Positions 12,201-24,100 of a DNA stretch of 64,000 bases are shown one piece after another. The notes beneath the pieces were generated by a model. It searched no databases and was not told the origin of the DNA. It was given only the letters and a program-made list of their open reading frames with translations. This DNA is from Cryptomeria japonica (lineage: Eukaryota > Streptophyta > Pinopsida > Cupressales > Cupressaceae), in assembly GCF_030272615.1 (NCBI RefSeq), contig NC_081414.1, positions 524,506,137-524,570,136 of the forward strand, written 5' to 3'. How positions within the stretch are numbered: position 1 is the stretch's first letter; each line of letters starts with the position of its first letter. A program made the translations under genes and the position numbers.

Positions 12201-12480
12201 TTTAGAGCTTCCTCAAGCTCAGTAGTGAGCATCAACCTTTCTATAGACTTAGAAGAAAATGCCATTCTAGTTAAACAAGTTTCAAAGCAGTATAGAAAGA
12301 AATACCTTGTATCTTGCACGTCACTTCGTTTCCCAGTTGAGATGTCCAAATGTACACCCATTCGCCTCTCTGCAAATTTTGATTCAACTTGATTTCTCTA
12401 AACATGAAAGAATTTTCCAATTGACAACAAGACAATCTTGTTCTGCTCTGCAATTGCTTCAAATTTCTTTTTCGAAAGAG
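9248..12480 (-). pseudogene. Degraded long ORF of unknown function in element A
   Basis: Open segments at 12361-11921, 11920-11546, 11433-10876, 10498-10040, 9931-9509 and 9490-9248 are mostly in one frame; 11433-10876 is shifted. They are separated by single stops, so the ancestor was one protein of very roughly 1000 residues. The N-terminal part may start with MAFSS at 12265 and includes a THKITKEAIRVVTGY motif just after a TAA stop near 11920. The middle is Lys/Glu-rich (KKE, SEEEP) and looks disordered. The acidic part (10498-10040) is followed by an Ala/Lys-rich part and a final helical segment with possible coiled coil. I see no protease, integrase, RT or RNase H residues. It occupies the place of pol. 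It could be a replaced pol, an expanded env-like ORF or a captured gene; I do not recognise it. Confidence 0.6.
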
Positions 12481-12716
12481 TTAGGGTAAAAATGATAAAG
12501 TAAAACTTTTTTTATCCTCTTTACCAACTGTAATAAATTCTCGCACTTTAGGTTACAAACCCTAATTTTTATTTACTGCTTAAGTGAAATACTGGTTGAT
12601 AACACGTTAACAGAAAGTCACCAAAAATTTATAATTCAAAAATTATTTCCCGCTCATTTTACAAGGGGTCCAGAGATGTTTTACCATTAAGCTCCCCTTA
12701 GCCGTGTTAGACAGGC

Positions 12717-14036
12717 TTAAGTCAGTGGTGCTAGATTCTCTTCACTGGGTAAAGGAACAGTTTCTTCTCCAGGCAAGTCATCACCTTTCTTTTTCCAAAT
12801 CTGATTCACATCTTCTCTGGTTTCCTCAACATCAACTTTCTGCTCGCCTTTCTGATCCTTAAAGGAGTTGACCAGTCTGTTATTTCTTGATCTGCAAAAC
12901 TTTGCTAAGTGCTCCGATTTGTTGCAATGGTAACAAACCATACCAAATGATCTCTAGGGTCATGTATTTCCTCTTCCTGTTCTTCTTCTGCATTTCATAG
13001 CCACATGACCAAAGTTATTACAAAAGGTGCAAACAACATTTGTTGCCTTTTCTATTTCGAATGGACTAAACCGATTAGCATAGGATCTTTGCCAGTTCCG
13101 ATTTACCCAACTATCAAAATTCCTTATTTGGTCACCATTTGGTCTAGGATGCATGTGTGGTACAGGATTATTTGATCCATATCTACACTCAATATGTCTA
13201 TGCCCATACATTCCACATGTGTAGCAATGACCTTCAAAATTCATAGACACATACATAGCATTAGTATTGTAATTTGCATTTCTGTGAGGTTTGTTTCTAC
13301 AAACATTTGTAGTATGACCAGGCTTGTGACAAATAAAGCAGACAGGTTTAAAAACCTTCTTACCGGTAGTCTTATTGACTTTAGGAGTAGTTTTTTTCTT
13401 TGTACCGGAGGATTCACCTTTTTCAGTTGTATGAAAAGCAAGTCCAGAGATATCACCCTTCATTCTCTATGATTGAATTTGTTCTTCTAGCATGGTAGAA
13501 CTTTTGACGAACTTCTCCAATTTCTCATTGGCTTCAATAATCTTTTTGACAAGATCTTCATTATGCTTAGACAGGATCTCTTTCAAAGATGATGCCAACT
13601 CAAGGTATAGCTTTAGGGTCTCCTTTTCTTCTATTTCAACAATCAAGTCCTCATGTATAGTGTCTTTTTCCCATTTGATCTTTATGATCTCTTGATCTCT
13701 TACCTTGATAAGATCTTCAACAGCTCTTCTGGCTTCCAGTTCCTGACTCATGTGGATAGTGAGACCTTCTAGCTCTCTTCTTAGATTTAGTTTTTCACTA
13801 TTCACCTTTTCAACTTCATCATCTAAAGCTTCAATATTGGCTTCATCTAAAGAACTATTATCAGATATTTCTAGAAGTTTTGCAGATAGCTCTCTCCTTT
13901 TGACTTGAGAAGCTTTCAACTTTCCCCTAAGGGATTCAATTTCATTTATGCTAGCTTCTACCTCTCTAACCATCTCGACGTAGTTCCTATCCCCCATGGT
14001 AGTTTCAAGATTCCCTTCTAACCGGTTAGGCTTCAA
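12717..14036 (-). pseudogene. gag of element A: coiled coil plus four CCHC zinc knuckles
   Basis: One reading frame runs from next to the primer-binding site to 12717, interrupted by in-frame stops at about 13464-13466 (TAG) and in the 12941-12960 interval. The first ~190 codons are a Glu/Lys/Leu-rich coiled coil. Four C-X2-C-X4-H-X4-C knuckles follow: CFICHKPGHTTNVC, CYTCGMYGHRHIEC, CTFCNNFGHVAMKC and CYHCNKSEHLAKFC, the last with Glu at the usual Gly. The knuckles would bind RNA in a nucleocapsid. The usual copia gag core upstream of the knuckles (UBN2-type) is not seen, so the N-terminus appears lost. The stops make it non-functional as it stands. Confidence 0.8.
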
Positions 14037-14043
14037 ATAAGTT

Positions 14044-14057
14044 AGGCTCTAATACCA
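14044..14057 (-). other. Primer-binding site, tRNA-iMet type (element A)
   Basis: The minus strand reads TGGTATTAGAGCCT, one base different from the initiator-Met site TGGTATCAGAGCC used by most plant Copia elements. It lies five bases inside the proposed LTR edge at 14063. Confidence 0.85.
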
Positions 14058-14062
14058 ATCAA

Positions 14063-15128
14063 TGGACTTGAAAAGCACTAAGAGGGGGGGGGGGGGGGGG
14101 TGAATTAGTGACACCAAAACAAACACAACTTCAAACACTAACCGGTAGATGAACTTAACCAAGCATTTAAACAAAATACATGCTATCCAAAATAAAATAA
14201 CAACATCCACATAAAGTAGAACATCCACCATAACACAAGTGTTTATACGTGGAAAACCCAAATAGGTAAAAACCACAGTGAGATGGAACTCACAAGTTAA
14301 CTATCTATAGTAATAGATAACTGACCCCAAGCTTGATTAGAATCTTATACACTATTAAGAGTACTACTCTATTAGGAGTAACCTCATTGGAGGATTTGAG
14401 AATCCAAACTAGTGGATCACCTTGTTAGAGGATTTGTACAATGAAGCTTGTTAGAGCTTACCTGGTTAGGGGATTTGATTTTGTTGTAATGATTAGAAAA
14501 CAAAAAGAAAGGTTTGATATGTTCTGAGTAGCACAAGACTTGCTTGATTAGATCATTCTAAGTACTTCCAACACTGCTCATCATCTTAACACTTATTGCT
14601 CTTCAACAAAATCTTTCACTCTTTATGCATATCAGTATTCACATAAAATCCTCATCTATATCAGTTCTCTCTCTTAAACGATTCACTAAGATATCTTTAA
14701 ATAGACATACAAATCTTATGTCGGCCATAGGAAATCAAAACACAATTTCCTAGGTGCAGTGTATCTAGACAAGTAAACATAACTCATCACAAAAATGACC
14801 GTCAAGAAAATGGTGCTAGTAACTCATCACAAAATCAAATACTAGTTACAACAGTCAATACCAGTTGGAACAAAACATGTGAACCATTGTCCTGGAATCT
14901 TCCATTTGATCTCCATCTTCATTTTGATGCCGACTTAATGTAACCATAGGTTTATCTCTTAAGCACATACTAGTTGACACAGAGTATCAGTTAGAGATAG
15001 ACCTTAAACATACCAGTTAATAGTGTAAACCAATGAAGTTACACCGATAGTCAATGTAATCATATGTGTGTGTGAGAGTGTCTCATCAATGACAACAAGT
15101 GATGAATACATTACAATCATCATCAAGC

Positions 15129-15133
<5 letters not shown>
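14063..15133 (-). mobile_element. 5' LTR of element A
   Basis: The outer end at 15133 (CAAGCCAACA) matches the 3' LTR remnant exactly at its edge. The inner end TGGACTTG at 14063 is set by the primer-binding site. The LTR contains a run of 17 G at 14084-14100, directly followed by TGAATTAG. It abuts a (TA)n run at 15134. No coding sequence is present. Confidence 0.8.
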
Positions 15134-15200
<67 letters not shown>

Positions 15201-15482
15201 GTATATATGCATATGTATATATGTGTATATATGTATGTACATATGTGTATATATATGTATATTTATATATATATGTATATATATACACATATATATAAAT
15301 ATATATACACACATATATATATACATATCTATACATATATAAATATATATATACATATATACATATGTATATTTATATATATATGGTATATATATATATA
15401 TGTATATATATATGTATATATATATATATATGTATGTATGTATATACATACACACACATATATACATATATATGTGTGTATG

Positions 15483-15513
<31 letters not shown>

Positions 15514-15533
15514 GTATGTATGTGTGTATGTAT

Positions 15534-15592
<59 letters not shown>

Positions 15593-15730
15593 TGTATGTA
15601 TACATACATATATACATATATATGTATATATGTATATGTATATATGTATGTATGTATGTATATATATATGAATATATATTTCAATATACATATATATATT
15701 CATATATGTGTATATATATAATATGTATTT
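15134..15730. repeat. Compound TA / GTAT / CATA microsatellite
   Basis: About 600 bp made of (TA)n, (GTAT)n, (ATAC)n and (GTGTA)n blocks that change register and partly mirror one another. Long Tyr/Ile open frames on both strands are produced by the repeat and are not genes. Confidence 0.97.
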
Positions 15731-15779
15731 TGGAATTAGCAATACGAATTAAATGTTAAAGATTTAAGGAATATAATTG

Positions 15780-17160
15780 TAATATATTTTGGGATAATAA
15801 AGGTTTTGGATTAAGGCAAAAATAAGTTTTGAAGAGGTGTTGAAACCCTTTACAAAATGATTCTAAGGGGATTAGAATAAAAAAATAACATCCAAAACAA
15901 AATGAGCTGCAAGAATAGGCATAAAAAGCAGTAGCCAAAGAGACAACAAAAGCCCAGTCGAGCACAAAAAGATAGTAGAAAGACCAAACCTAGACACAGA
16001 AAGAACCAGCAACAGAAAACAACCCAATTAAATTAGGCTTCTAAGGGTCTCAGCAACCTCAAACTCTAGGGCTTTCATGGTATCAACAGTAGCCTACATA
16101 GCATTATGATCCAAGTTCTAAAAGGTCATCAGTTTCTTCATGTTCCCTCAAGTCCTTTTGCAAGGTCCTTCACCACTTTGAGCTGTCTCAACTTCCTCAC
16201 CAATAACAACAACAACCTTATCCGGTTGGTCCAGAATTTTTATCATGGTATTCATAACCATTGTAGACTATTTAAAAATTTTATGACTGCTAACCATAAT
16301 GGTCTTGAGGGTGTCCTGGATTTTTATGTAGCCATTCTCAACCCAGGTGATGCATTCCTCAAGTTTTTTCTTTAGTTGGTCAACCCCTTCCCCTATTTTC
16401 TTGGTATAGTCCATGCCCGAATTTCCACTTTAGCTTTCTTCAAGGGAGGGGGAGTCTCCTTAGACCCAAACCGAGATGCGTCATTCTTAGACTCTCTTGT
16501 AGTAGTCTCATCATTCTCAGAATAAATATGGATAAAATCCTCAGGGGGAGGAAGAGCACAAAAATGGGCATCAATAAGAACTAGCAGGCCTTCATGCACA
16601 ATGGGAAACTTAGCAGGGTTCTTACAGTGGTCACTGAAATTAGCCCTAAGAGTAGACATGAGGTAGAAAGGGAAAGACATTTTCACTCCATGGCCAAAAT
16701 GATTCAAAATAACAAAATGGTATCCATACACCCTAGTATACTGACCATCCAAAGTGAGATAATTCATAACTACCTTGAGAATCTTCTACCCGAAAGACTT
16801 GATGACCACAATATCATAGTAGCTAGTCATCTTCTTAACAATTTTAGCCCACTCCTCCTCCTCCTTAGGGAAATTTTGCATAGCTTTCTCTGTAATTATT
16901 CATGCCATCCATAGATAACCCAGTGACCTGAGCAATCAGGGATTCATCTACCAAGACCCTCCAACTATGAAGAATAATAGAACCATCCTTCCATTAATTT
17001 TTAGCAAAATACCTAGTGACATCTTGATTTCACCGTTGAAGCCTCTCAATGTAAGTAGTGAACCCACCTTTCTTCAGAATACGCCAAAGCTTCTTTTCAT
17101 TCTTAATTTTCACATGGTTAGACAGCTCAATTCTCTTTCTCGCACCACCCATTTTATCAA
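15780..17160 (-). pseudogene. Degraded ORF of unknown function, coiled coil and hydrophobic C-terminus
   Basis: Minus-strand translation starts near 17154 with MGGARKR and a Lys-rich region, runs through FTTYIERLQR, and has a TGA where a Trp codon (TGG) may once have been (about 17031). A DESLIAQVTGLSMDG motif is near 16930, and a block at 16767-16393 contains FPFYLMST and a PIVHEGLLVLI piece. A coiled-coil-like stretch near 16350 follows. The last ~50 codons (15965-15800) are strongly hydrophobic, like one or two membrane spans. Several stops and frameshifts are present. It lies directly downstream of the LINE RNase H on the same strand. I do not recognise the family; a retroelement accessory ORF is likely. 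Confidence 0.5.
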
Positions 17161-17312
17161 GCTCTTTGTAATTCTCTCTGCAACAAATTTCTAGAGTTAA
17201 GGAAAACCTCCAGAAAATGTATGAAATCACCCACAAAGCATGCAAAATAAATTTGCATCGATTCTTATTTCCTCTCTGGCCACCTATCTCAGAATGAAAG
17301 GTATTGGGAGTT

Positions 17313-18705
17313 CTAAAAACACTCAAAGTCATAATAGCACTTGTAATCATTAACTTTACTCCCCTGAATTTTCTCATGGAGTAGATGCATCGCAAGTTTT
17401 GAGTCCAACTTGTCACCATGGGTCCAACAAAGTTGGTCCTTACACATCACTCCCCTATTGGCAAGGAAGTCAACAATCACATTGGCTTGTCTATAAACAT
17501 GAATGAACATACATTCATCAAAGGTTTTAATAATATCTTTATCTTTTTTCATCCAAATATCAACATTCCAAACCAGAGTAGAATTTCCCTTAAGGTAGTT
17601 GATAATGTTCTTAGAGTCCCCCTCCACCCAATCAAGCTTACAGTTGTTCTGTTTTGCAAGTTTTAGACTATAATAAGCTCCTATGGCTTCAACAACATTA
17701 TTAGTTTGTATACCAAGAGGAAGAGCAATAGCAAAAATGAAGTTGTCATTGTGATCCCGTATCACTCCACCACAACCAGCTTGACCCAGGTTCCCTTTAG
17801 CCATGCCATCAAAATTGATTTTGACCCAACCTTGGGGTGGAAAGTTCCAACTAATGTTGAACCTGGGGTTGACCCTAGGTGTTACCATAAGATGACCAAA
17901 TTCCAGCCCTTGACAACATTGGCTTCATACTCCTTAAGGATACCACTATGAGAGAGAACATTGGGGCTAACAACTGAGAGGTTATCAGAGATGGCTCTAG
18001 AAATTTTCTTAAAAACAATATCAGAAGGGAGATGGGTGTCCTTGAAGATATCATTGTTATGTTATTTCCATAAACCCCATGCCATATGAGGAAACACAAA
18101 AAAATAGAGCTTATTTATGAAGGGATTTCTTGAGGGCGGGTTCCATTGGTGGACAAACTCCTTAATAGCTCCCGGTAAAGTCCAACAAAGATCCCATTTA
18201 TGAAGTACCAGACTTTGAATCTCAGAGGTGTAACAACAATGTAAGAACAAATGATCCATAGATTCAGCCGTGTGCAAGCACAAGTAGCATCTATTTGGGA
18301 TAGAAAAGCCCCTCTTAACAAGATTGATAGTAGTTAAGATTTTTTAAGAAAGATGAGCCAAAAAAACATATTGACCTTAGGAGAAAGGTTCTTAATCCAA
18401 ACTTTATAACACCAAGACACATAAGTTTCCTTACAGACATCTGCAAAAGCCATATAAAACTTCCCATTGGGATTGAATTTCTAGATTAGTTCCTCTTCCA
18501 CACTTTCCTCCAAACAAAAGAATTTAGGGAAATTTGCAATTGGGTGAAATAAGGATTAATAGCAAGAAGATTAGCCCACTTACCCTCCTTTCAATAGTCA
18601 TCCACCATGGTGCCATGAGAAACCACACAAAGATCCTTTAAAGATCCTAGAGTAGGATCCAAAGCCAGTAAGTGATGCCCAATCCAACAATCATTTAAAT
18701 ATTGG
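17313..18705 (-). pseudogene. LINE (L1-like) 3' fragment: zf-RVT and RNase H
   Basis: The minus strand gives the C-terminal half of a plant non-LTR reverse transcriptase. Near 18690 NDCWIGHHLLALDP matches the linker after the RT domain. Near 18390-18230 a run with SPKVNMFFWLIFL, then RCYLCLHTAES and HLFLHC, matches the zinc-binding zf-RVT domain. At 17888-17400 a 191-codon open segment holds an RNase H fold of the RVT_3 type: INFDGMAKGN, GGVIRDH, EAIGAYYSL and EGDSKNIINYL contain the expected Asp and Glu residues. Stops and frame changes break the upstream part. The RT core is absent, so the copy is 5'-truncated at about 18705, as is common for LINEs. No clear poly(A) tail is seen. Confidence 0.8.
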
Positions 18706-18825
18706 GAAAATAAAGGTTATATTGTTAGTCATCATTTCGATTTAGTCAATATGATCTTTAATTGGAAATATCTATTTGGACTTAAATAATGATTTTAGTT
18801 TCCAAATATATTTTTCTATTATTCT
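18706..18825 (+). mobile_element. Left piece of LTR-like sequence P (split by element Y)
   Basis: AT-rich sequence between the LINE fragment and element Y. The ATTCT at 18821-18825 is repeated at 49520-49524, so this piece was continuous with 49520-51502 before Y inserted. Its left terminus is not defined. Confidence 0.4.
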
Positions 18826-19667
18826 TGTCATGCTCTGTGAAGTGTACATGTTCCTGCAAACACAATGCACTCAATAAATCATTACAAGCAATGGTTAGTG
18901 AATTAAATCAAAGAAAGACAAAACCATAGCTAAGCGATCTATCACCTCCTAGTAAATGCAAGCATGAATTTTGCTCTTAGATCTTGGTATGCAAACTCCA
19001 GTGACTTGACTGCACTTAAATGGAGGATTTAAATGATGAAGATGCATGATCTAGAAATGATAGCATGATTAAGCCACATGATTTCATGATTATTCTAGAA
19101 AATAGGCTAGAATGAAGATGCAATTAAGCTAAGATTTGAAGATATCAATGGTTAAATTGGAGGTGGGTTGAGAAGAGGTTGCATGAAAGGGAACATCTGT
19201 TATCTCTATGGTGACAAGTGTCAAGAGTCTTATAGAAGAGGTTAGATGAAAGAGAACACTTAGTGACAAGTGTCACAAAGCTTTGCTTATGAGAGAGCAA
19301 AGTGTTCAAGGAAATGGGACATGGCGGGGAAATGGAATGGGTTAGGTTTAGGAGTGGTAGAAGTTAGGAGAATTTGAATTTAGAAATTCAAATATTAGGA
19401 AAATGGCTAATTAATCTCAACAACTCATGATTTGATTTGTTTTAATTAATTAGGGAATTAGAAGAAATGAATTTGATGGAGGGAATTAATTAATTAAATG
19501 GGTGAAATGAAATGAACCTATTTAATAAATCCTTAGATTTATTAATAAGTAGATGAATGAAAGATTTAATCAAATTGCTTAGTGAATTCAATTAAATTGG
19601 GAAGGGGAATTAATTAAATAATTGCTTATTTAATTAATTATCTTCAGACCATTTTTAGGTGTATACA
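18826..19667 (-). mobile_element. 3' LTR of element Y, with internal deletion
   Basis: At 842 bp it is about 200 bp shorter than its 1045-bp partner. The missing part corresponds to about 48788-48990 and is bounded in the partner by the short direct repeat GATTTGAA, of which one copy remains here. The missing block includes the TATA box, so this LTR lacks the core promoter. Confidence 0.9.
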
Positions 19668-19690
19668 CTTTGCCCCTCTTTGAAGCGAGG
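19668..19690 (-). other. Polypurine tract of element Y
   Basis: The minus strand reads CTTCAAAGAGGGGCAAAG directly against the LTR start TGTATACACC. It primes plus-strand synthesis and marks the left LTR as the 3' one. Confidence 0.8.
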
Positions 19691-21105
19691 TGTGATGACG
19701 CATTGATTCAAAGAATAATTTCCTTTTGATGATGATATTGATTTGATAGGATGCCCTAGCTCTTAATTGATAGATTGTGGTACGATGATGCCCCCTCGAG
19801 AGATTAATTGAGATAATTGATCTTTGGAGTTTTTGGATTTTTTGCAAAATTGATATCCCAATAGATTTGATTTGATTTTTGCAATTGTGTTTAATGAAAA
19901 TGCGAGTTCTTTGATCTCGATGATACACTTCTGATTGATTGATAAAGCTTGATTTGATATGATAAGGTTGACTAGATAAAGAACTGATAGCTTGTTGATA
20001 TCAAGTTGCTGAAATTTTTGGATATGCTGATGTTGATTCTGTTGAGAGAGTAGGATAAGATTTTCGCTAGGTCGACAATATCTGGAGAGATATGAGTCAT
20101 TAGTCTAATTGTGTATACACTTGTGATGATACTTTGATGATTCCTATGATAGATTTAACCTTGGATAAAAGGAGCATGTGAGATCACATGCAATAATGAA
20201 ATGCAAGCCAAATGAAAATGAAAATGCAAAGCTACGACTAGACCAGTCACTGGATTATTGATTTTTGTCATCATCGAGCTTTTTAAATTTGGGAAGTGAG
20301 TGCAAACATCGATGGTATAATTAAACCATGATGACCTGAGCACTTATTTCCTAGATTTTGATATAGAAAGTTAGCACAAGCATCGAGGTATAGTTGAACT
20401 GAGCTGACCTGAGTGTTGCTTGTGTCAAATAGGTAGTATTAATCATTTCAATATGCAAATCAGAAATGTCTTCAATGACACTCCGATGATCATGTCCCGA
20501 GACAAATTTGCACATATTAATGATTAATTTTCAGACAATAGACAAGAAAAATATCATGTTCCTTGTTCCTCTAGTCCAAGACATCCTAGAGTCACTTAGA
20601 AATCATGATAGGGAAAAGCAATTATAGAAAAGTTAAACAATCATGTTAAAATTATTATCCAAAAGATATCATCCATTGTAAAGTGTGTGATGTGCTTAGA
20701 TTGACTTCATGATAGCTTAATAATTGATAGTTTGATCTCATGTTCAACGCTGGATATGTCTCAGTTTTCACTTGATAAGAATTGTCTAATTGTTGTTCTA
20801 CTTGTTTGATTAAGCTCAAAATGATCAAGAGTTTTTCCCCCAACTAAGTGCAAGATTTTGCCCCAAGCCTAGAAACAAAGTCATTATGATATATCCAATG
20901 ATCCAAACCATGGTGAGAGAGTAGTTGCGATGCCCGAGTATGTACAAATGCTCATGATGGATATGGATAACATGGATGGAGGATGAATACAAGTGGAAAG
21001 ATACATGAACTAATAGATGGAAGAGCTAGCGGGAAGATAGCGCCTGTTTGCCAGGTTTTCACTGTCTGTTTTTATTGCACTTTTTTTAAATTTTTTTTTC
21101 TGATT
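19691..21105 (-). other. 3' untranslated region of element Y
   Basis: About 1.4 kb between the pol end and the polypurine tract. I find no conserved protein motif; short open frames (19928-19644, 20343-20155, 20843-20655) show none. Two weakly similar 35-bp blocks containing AGCTTT/GAACTG..GCTGACCTGAG occur near 20300 and 20390. Confidence 0.6.
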
Positions 21106-24100
21106 TCTTAGACATAGAATTTCTTCAGGTGCATGCTATTGATGGGTTCCTCGAGCTGATCTTTGTTCTGTGTTGATAGCTGATATGCTCTTGATCCAAA
21201 TACTATTGTGACCACAAATGGACCTAACCAGTTTGGTTCAAACTTTCCTTTCTTTTCTCGATCTACCTAGTTGTGTGGATTTTCCTTTAGCACTAGTTCT
21301 CCAACTTGAAATATTCATGGTTTAACCTTATGATTATAGCTCTAACACATTCTTTGTTGATATACCTTTAGATTATCAAAGGCATTTTGTCTTCATTCAT
21401 GGATCAGTTCTAACTCTTGTAGTCTAGATACTCTTTGTTCTTCATCTGGGATGAGACCTTTTAGTGCCACACATAGAGAGGCTATCTCTACTTTGATTTG
21501 CAATATGGCTTTTGATCCATATACAAGAGAGAAAAGTGTGGCACCTGTCGGTGTGCGAATACTAGTATGGTAGGCCCATAGAGCAAGCTTTAGTTGAATA
21601 TGCCAATCTCTTCCAACATAATTCATTATCTTTTTGAGGATTTTTAGAATAGTTTTGTTAGATGCTTCTGCCTGCCCATTTCCCTATGGATAATAGGGTG
21701 TGGAGAATCGGTGTTGGATTTTGAACTTCTCACATAGCTCTTGTACATCCTAATTATTGAATGATCACCCATTATCTGTAATAATGGTCATTGGTATTCC
21801 ATGGCGGCAGATGATGTAACAAGATAAATGCAGCAATTTTTTTTCCTATGATATTTGTGAGAGGTACCGTCTCAATTCATTTTGTAAAATATTCTATAGC
21901 TACAAGAATGAATTTGTGTCCATTAGATGAAGAAGGATTTATCTTTCCTACTAGATCCAGACCCCATTGACAAAAAGGCCAAGATGTTGCTAAAGAATGA
22001 AGTTCTTGTGCTGGTGCATGAATCAGATTACCATGGATCTGACATTATTTGCATGTTCTAGCTATCTGAAAAAAATCTCATTCCATAGTCAGCCAATAAT
22101 AGCCCAAGCGTATGAGTTTTTTTGAAAGGGTAAGACCACTTGAATGAGTGCCACAAATGTTTTTATGGACTTCATGTAAGGCCTTCTCAAATTCTACTTG
22201 TTTGAGACATCGTAAGAGAGTATCATCTAGACCTCGTTTAAACAGGGTATCCGTGACGAGAGTAAAATGGGAGGATTGGCGAATAAAGTTTCTCTTTTGG
22301 TTCTTTGATAAGTCGGGAGATAAGGTATTGTCTTTCAGGTATGTGTAAGTTTGGCCATAGTGGGAGGAATCATGTCCAATACGTTGACAAATGGTTCGAG
22401 AATCAGGACAATTATGAGTAGGATAAAACAACTCTTCAACCAGGAATTCATAACGTTGTTGATTTCCCCGTCTCTGTAATAGAGAAGCAAGTGTAGCCAT
22501 GGTGTCTACTGCTTTGTTGTCATTTCTTGGAATCTATTCAAAAGTTATTTCTACTAAGTACTTCTTGAAATCATCCACTATCTTTTTGTAAGGCATGAGT
22601 TTGTCATCTTTTGTTTGATAGTCATCATTGATTTGATTAATGATGAGCTAAGAGTCTCCAAAGACTTGAAGTTGTGTTATATTCCATTCTATAGCCATTT
22701 TGATACTTGTAACCAAAGCTTCATACTCTGCTATATTTTTTGTGCATGGAAAGCTTAATTTGTATGCTTTTGGGATTGTATGACCTTGTGGTGTAATGAA
22801 TAGAACATCTGCTCCTGATCCGTGTTGTGTTCTATTATTGATGTCTTCTCCTAGACTAATATTCGGGTGATGTATTGTAAGATATGGATCTAACCCTAGA
22901 ATGTCTATACATGACCAGGTAAAATTGATTTGCCATCTTTTGGAGGATTCAAAATATTTCTTCCTTGCTAGTTTTGATAGAGAGATTGTTGGATATAGAT
23001 CAGTTGTGCCAATGAAAACTGCCTTTGTTGGTTCTATCAAGATAGATGACTTCTCTTGATAAAATTTAGGTAAGGTGTCAAATCTCCCATATTCCGACAC
23101 CTCGAGGAGGTTTTCACCATTAGATGCATCCTTTATTTTTACTTTTTCCTAGCCTGATGTTGCCAATAAATGGTTTTCATCATTAGACCTGATATTGTTT
23201 TCTTGATTTTCATTTTTGCGACTAAGAGATTTAACATCCACTTGACTGGAAGATGCGTTAGTGGAATCCTTGGTGAAAGTTGTTGTGGGTTTGATTTCAT
23301 TGAGATATAAGGATATGGCATGGTCAATAGGAAAGGTATCAATAGCCATAGGTTCTTCATTTTCCCAGTCCATAGGTTCAGGATAGATTAATGATAAAGG
23401 ATCCTCATATTGGATTATGTCAAAGATATTAGGGGTCATGATAGAGATGTCAAAGCTTTCAATATGTATTTCCATGTCTAGAAGGATACTCTTGTCAGAA
23501 TGACCTTGCATAAGAAACTCCTAATCATCCTCGGTTAAGTCCATGTCAACCGAATGTGATTTTGATTCAAGTAGGCTAGTTCTTAATGTTTGTCATGCAT
23601 ACGTGTGAACTACATTGACTTCTACATCTTCTTCTTCCCTTTCAATTTCAAGTTGCTCTAGTTTGTTTTTCCATGATAACAAATATTATCCGGTCCCTTG
23701 ATCTCTTAGCTGTATTTGTTTTTCCATGTTTGACAAAATTGATGCAAATGATTGCTCCTTGTATTGTGTGCTTGAAGCCACTACCTCTTTGTTATGTGAA
23801 ACAATGACCTCTTGAGCTGATTTCAGATTATTACAACACTGCAATGGATTTGAGTCTACTGATACTATGATTTCCTATCCATTGTATGGAAATTTTAAGC
23901 ACTGATGACATGTTGATGTAATAGCTTATATGTCCTGTATCCATGGTCTCCCCAAGAGTATATTATATGGTAGTTCCACGTCTAGAACTTGGCATGCTGT
24001 GTCTTTTTGCAAAGGTCCCACTCTGAGGGGTAATACCACAATTCCTTTAGAGTAATGTTCTTCTTCACCATAGGCTTTGATTTTTATCTTTTTCAAGGGA

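Larger units (their letters stand above)
8732..15133 (-). mobile_element. Element A: Sirevirus-like non-autonomous LTR element with an unknown ORF in place of pol
   Basis: Minus-strand order is 5' LTR (15133 to 14063), tRNA-iMet-type primer-binding site, gag with coiled coil and four CCHC knuckles, a long degraded ORF with no protease, integrase, reverse transcriptase or RNase H motifs, a ladder of polypurine tracts, then a 3' LTR remnant. The LTR start TGTTGGCTTG, the iMet site and the multiple polypurine tracts are what is known of Sirevirus (Ty1/copia) elements. The left LTR keeps only its first ~111 bp, so the far end has been lost and no TSD can be tested. Confidence 0.75.

Noticed and set aside
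15004-15742. Several overlapping 70-190-codon open frames on both strands rich in Tyr, Ile, Cys, Met
   Set aside because: They are translations of (TA)n, (GTAT)n and (ATAC)n repeats and exist in nearly every frame.
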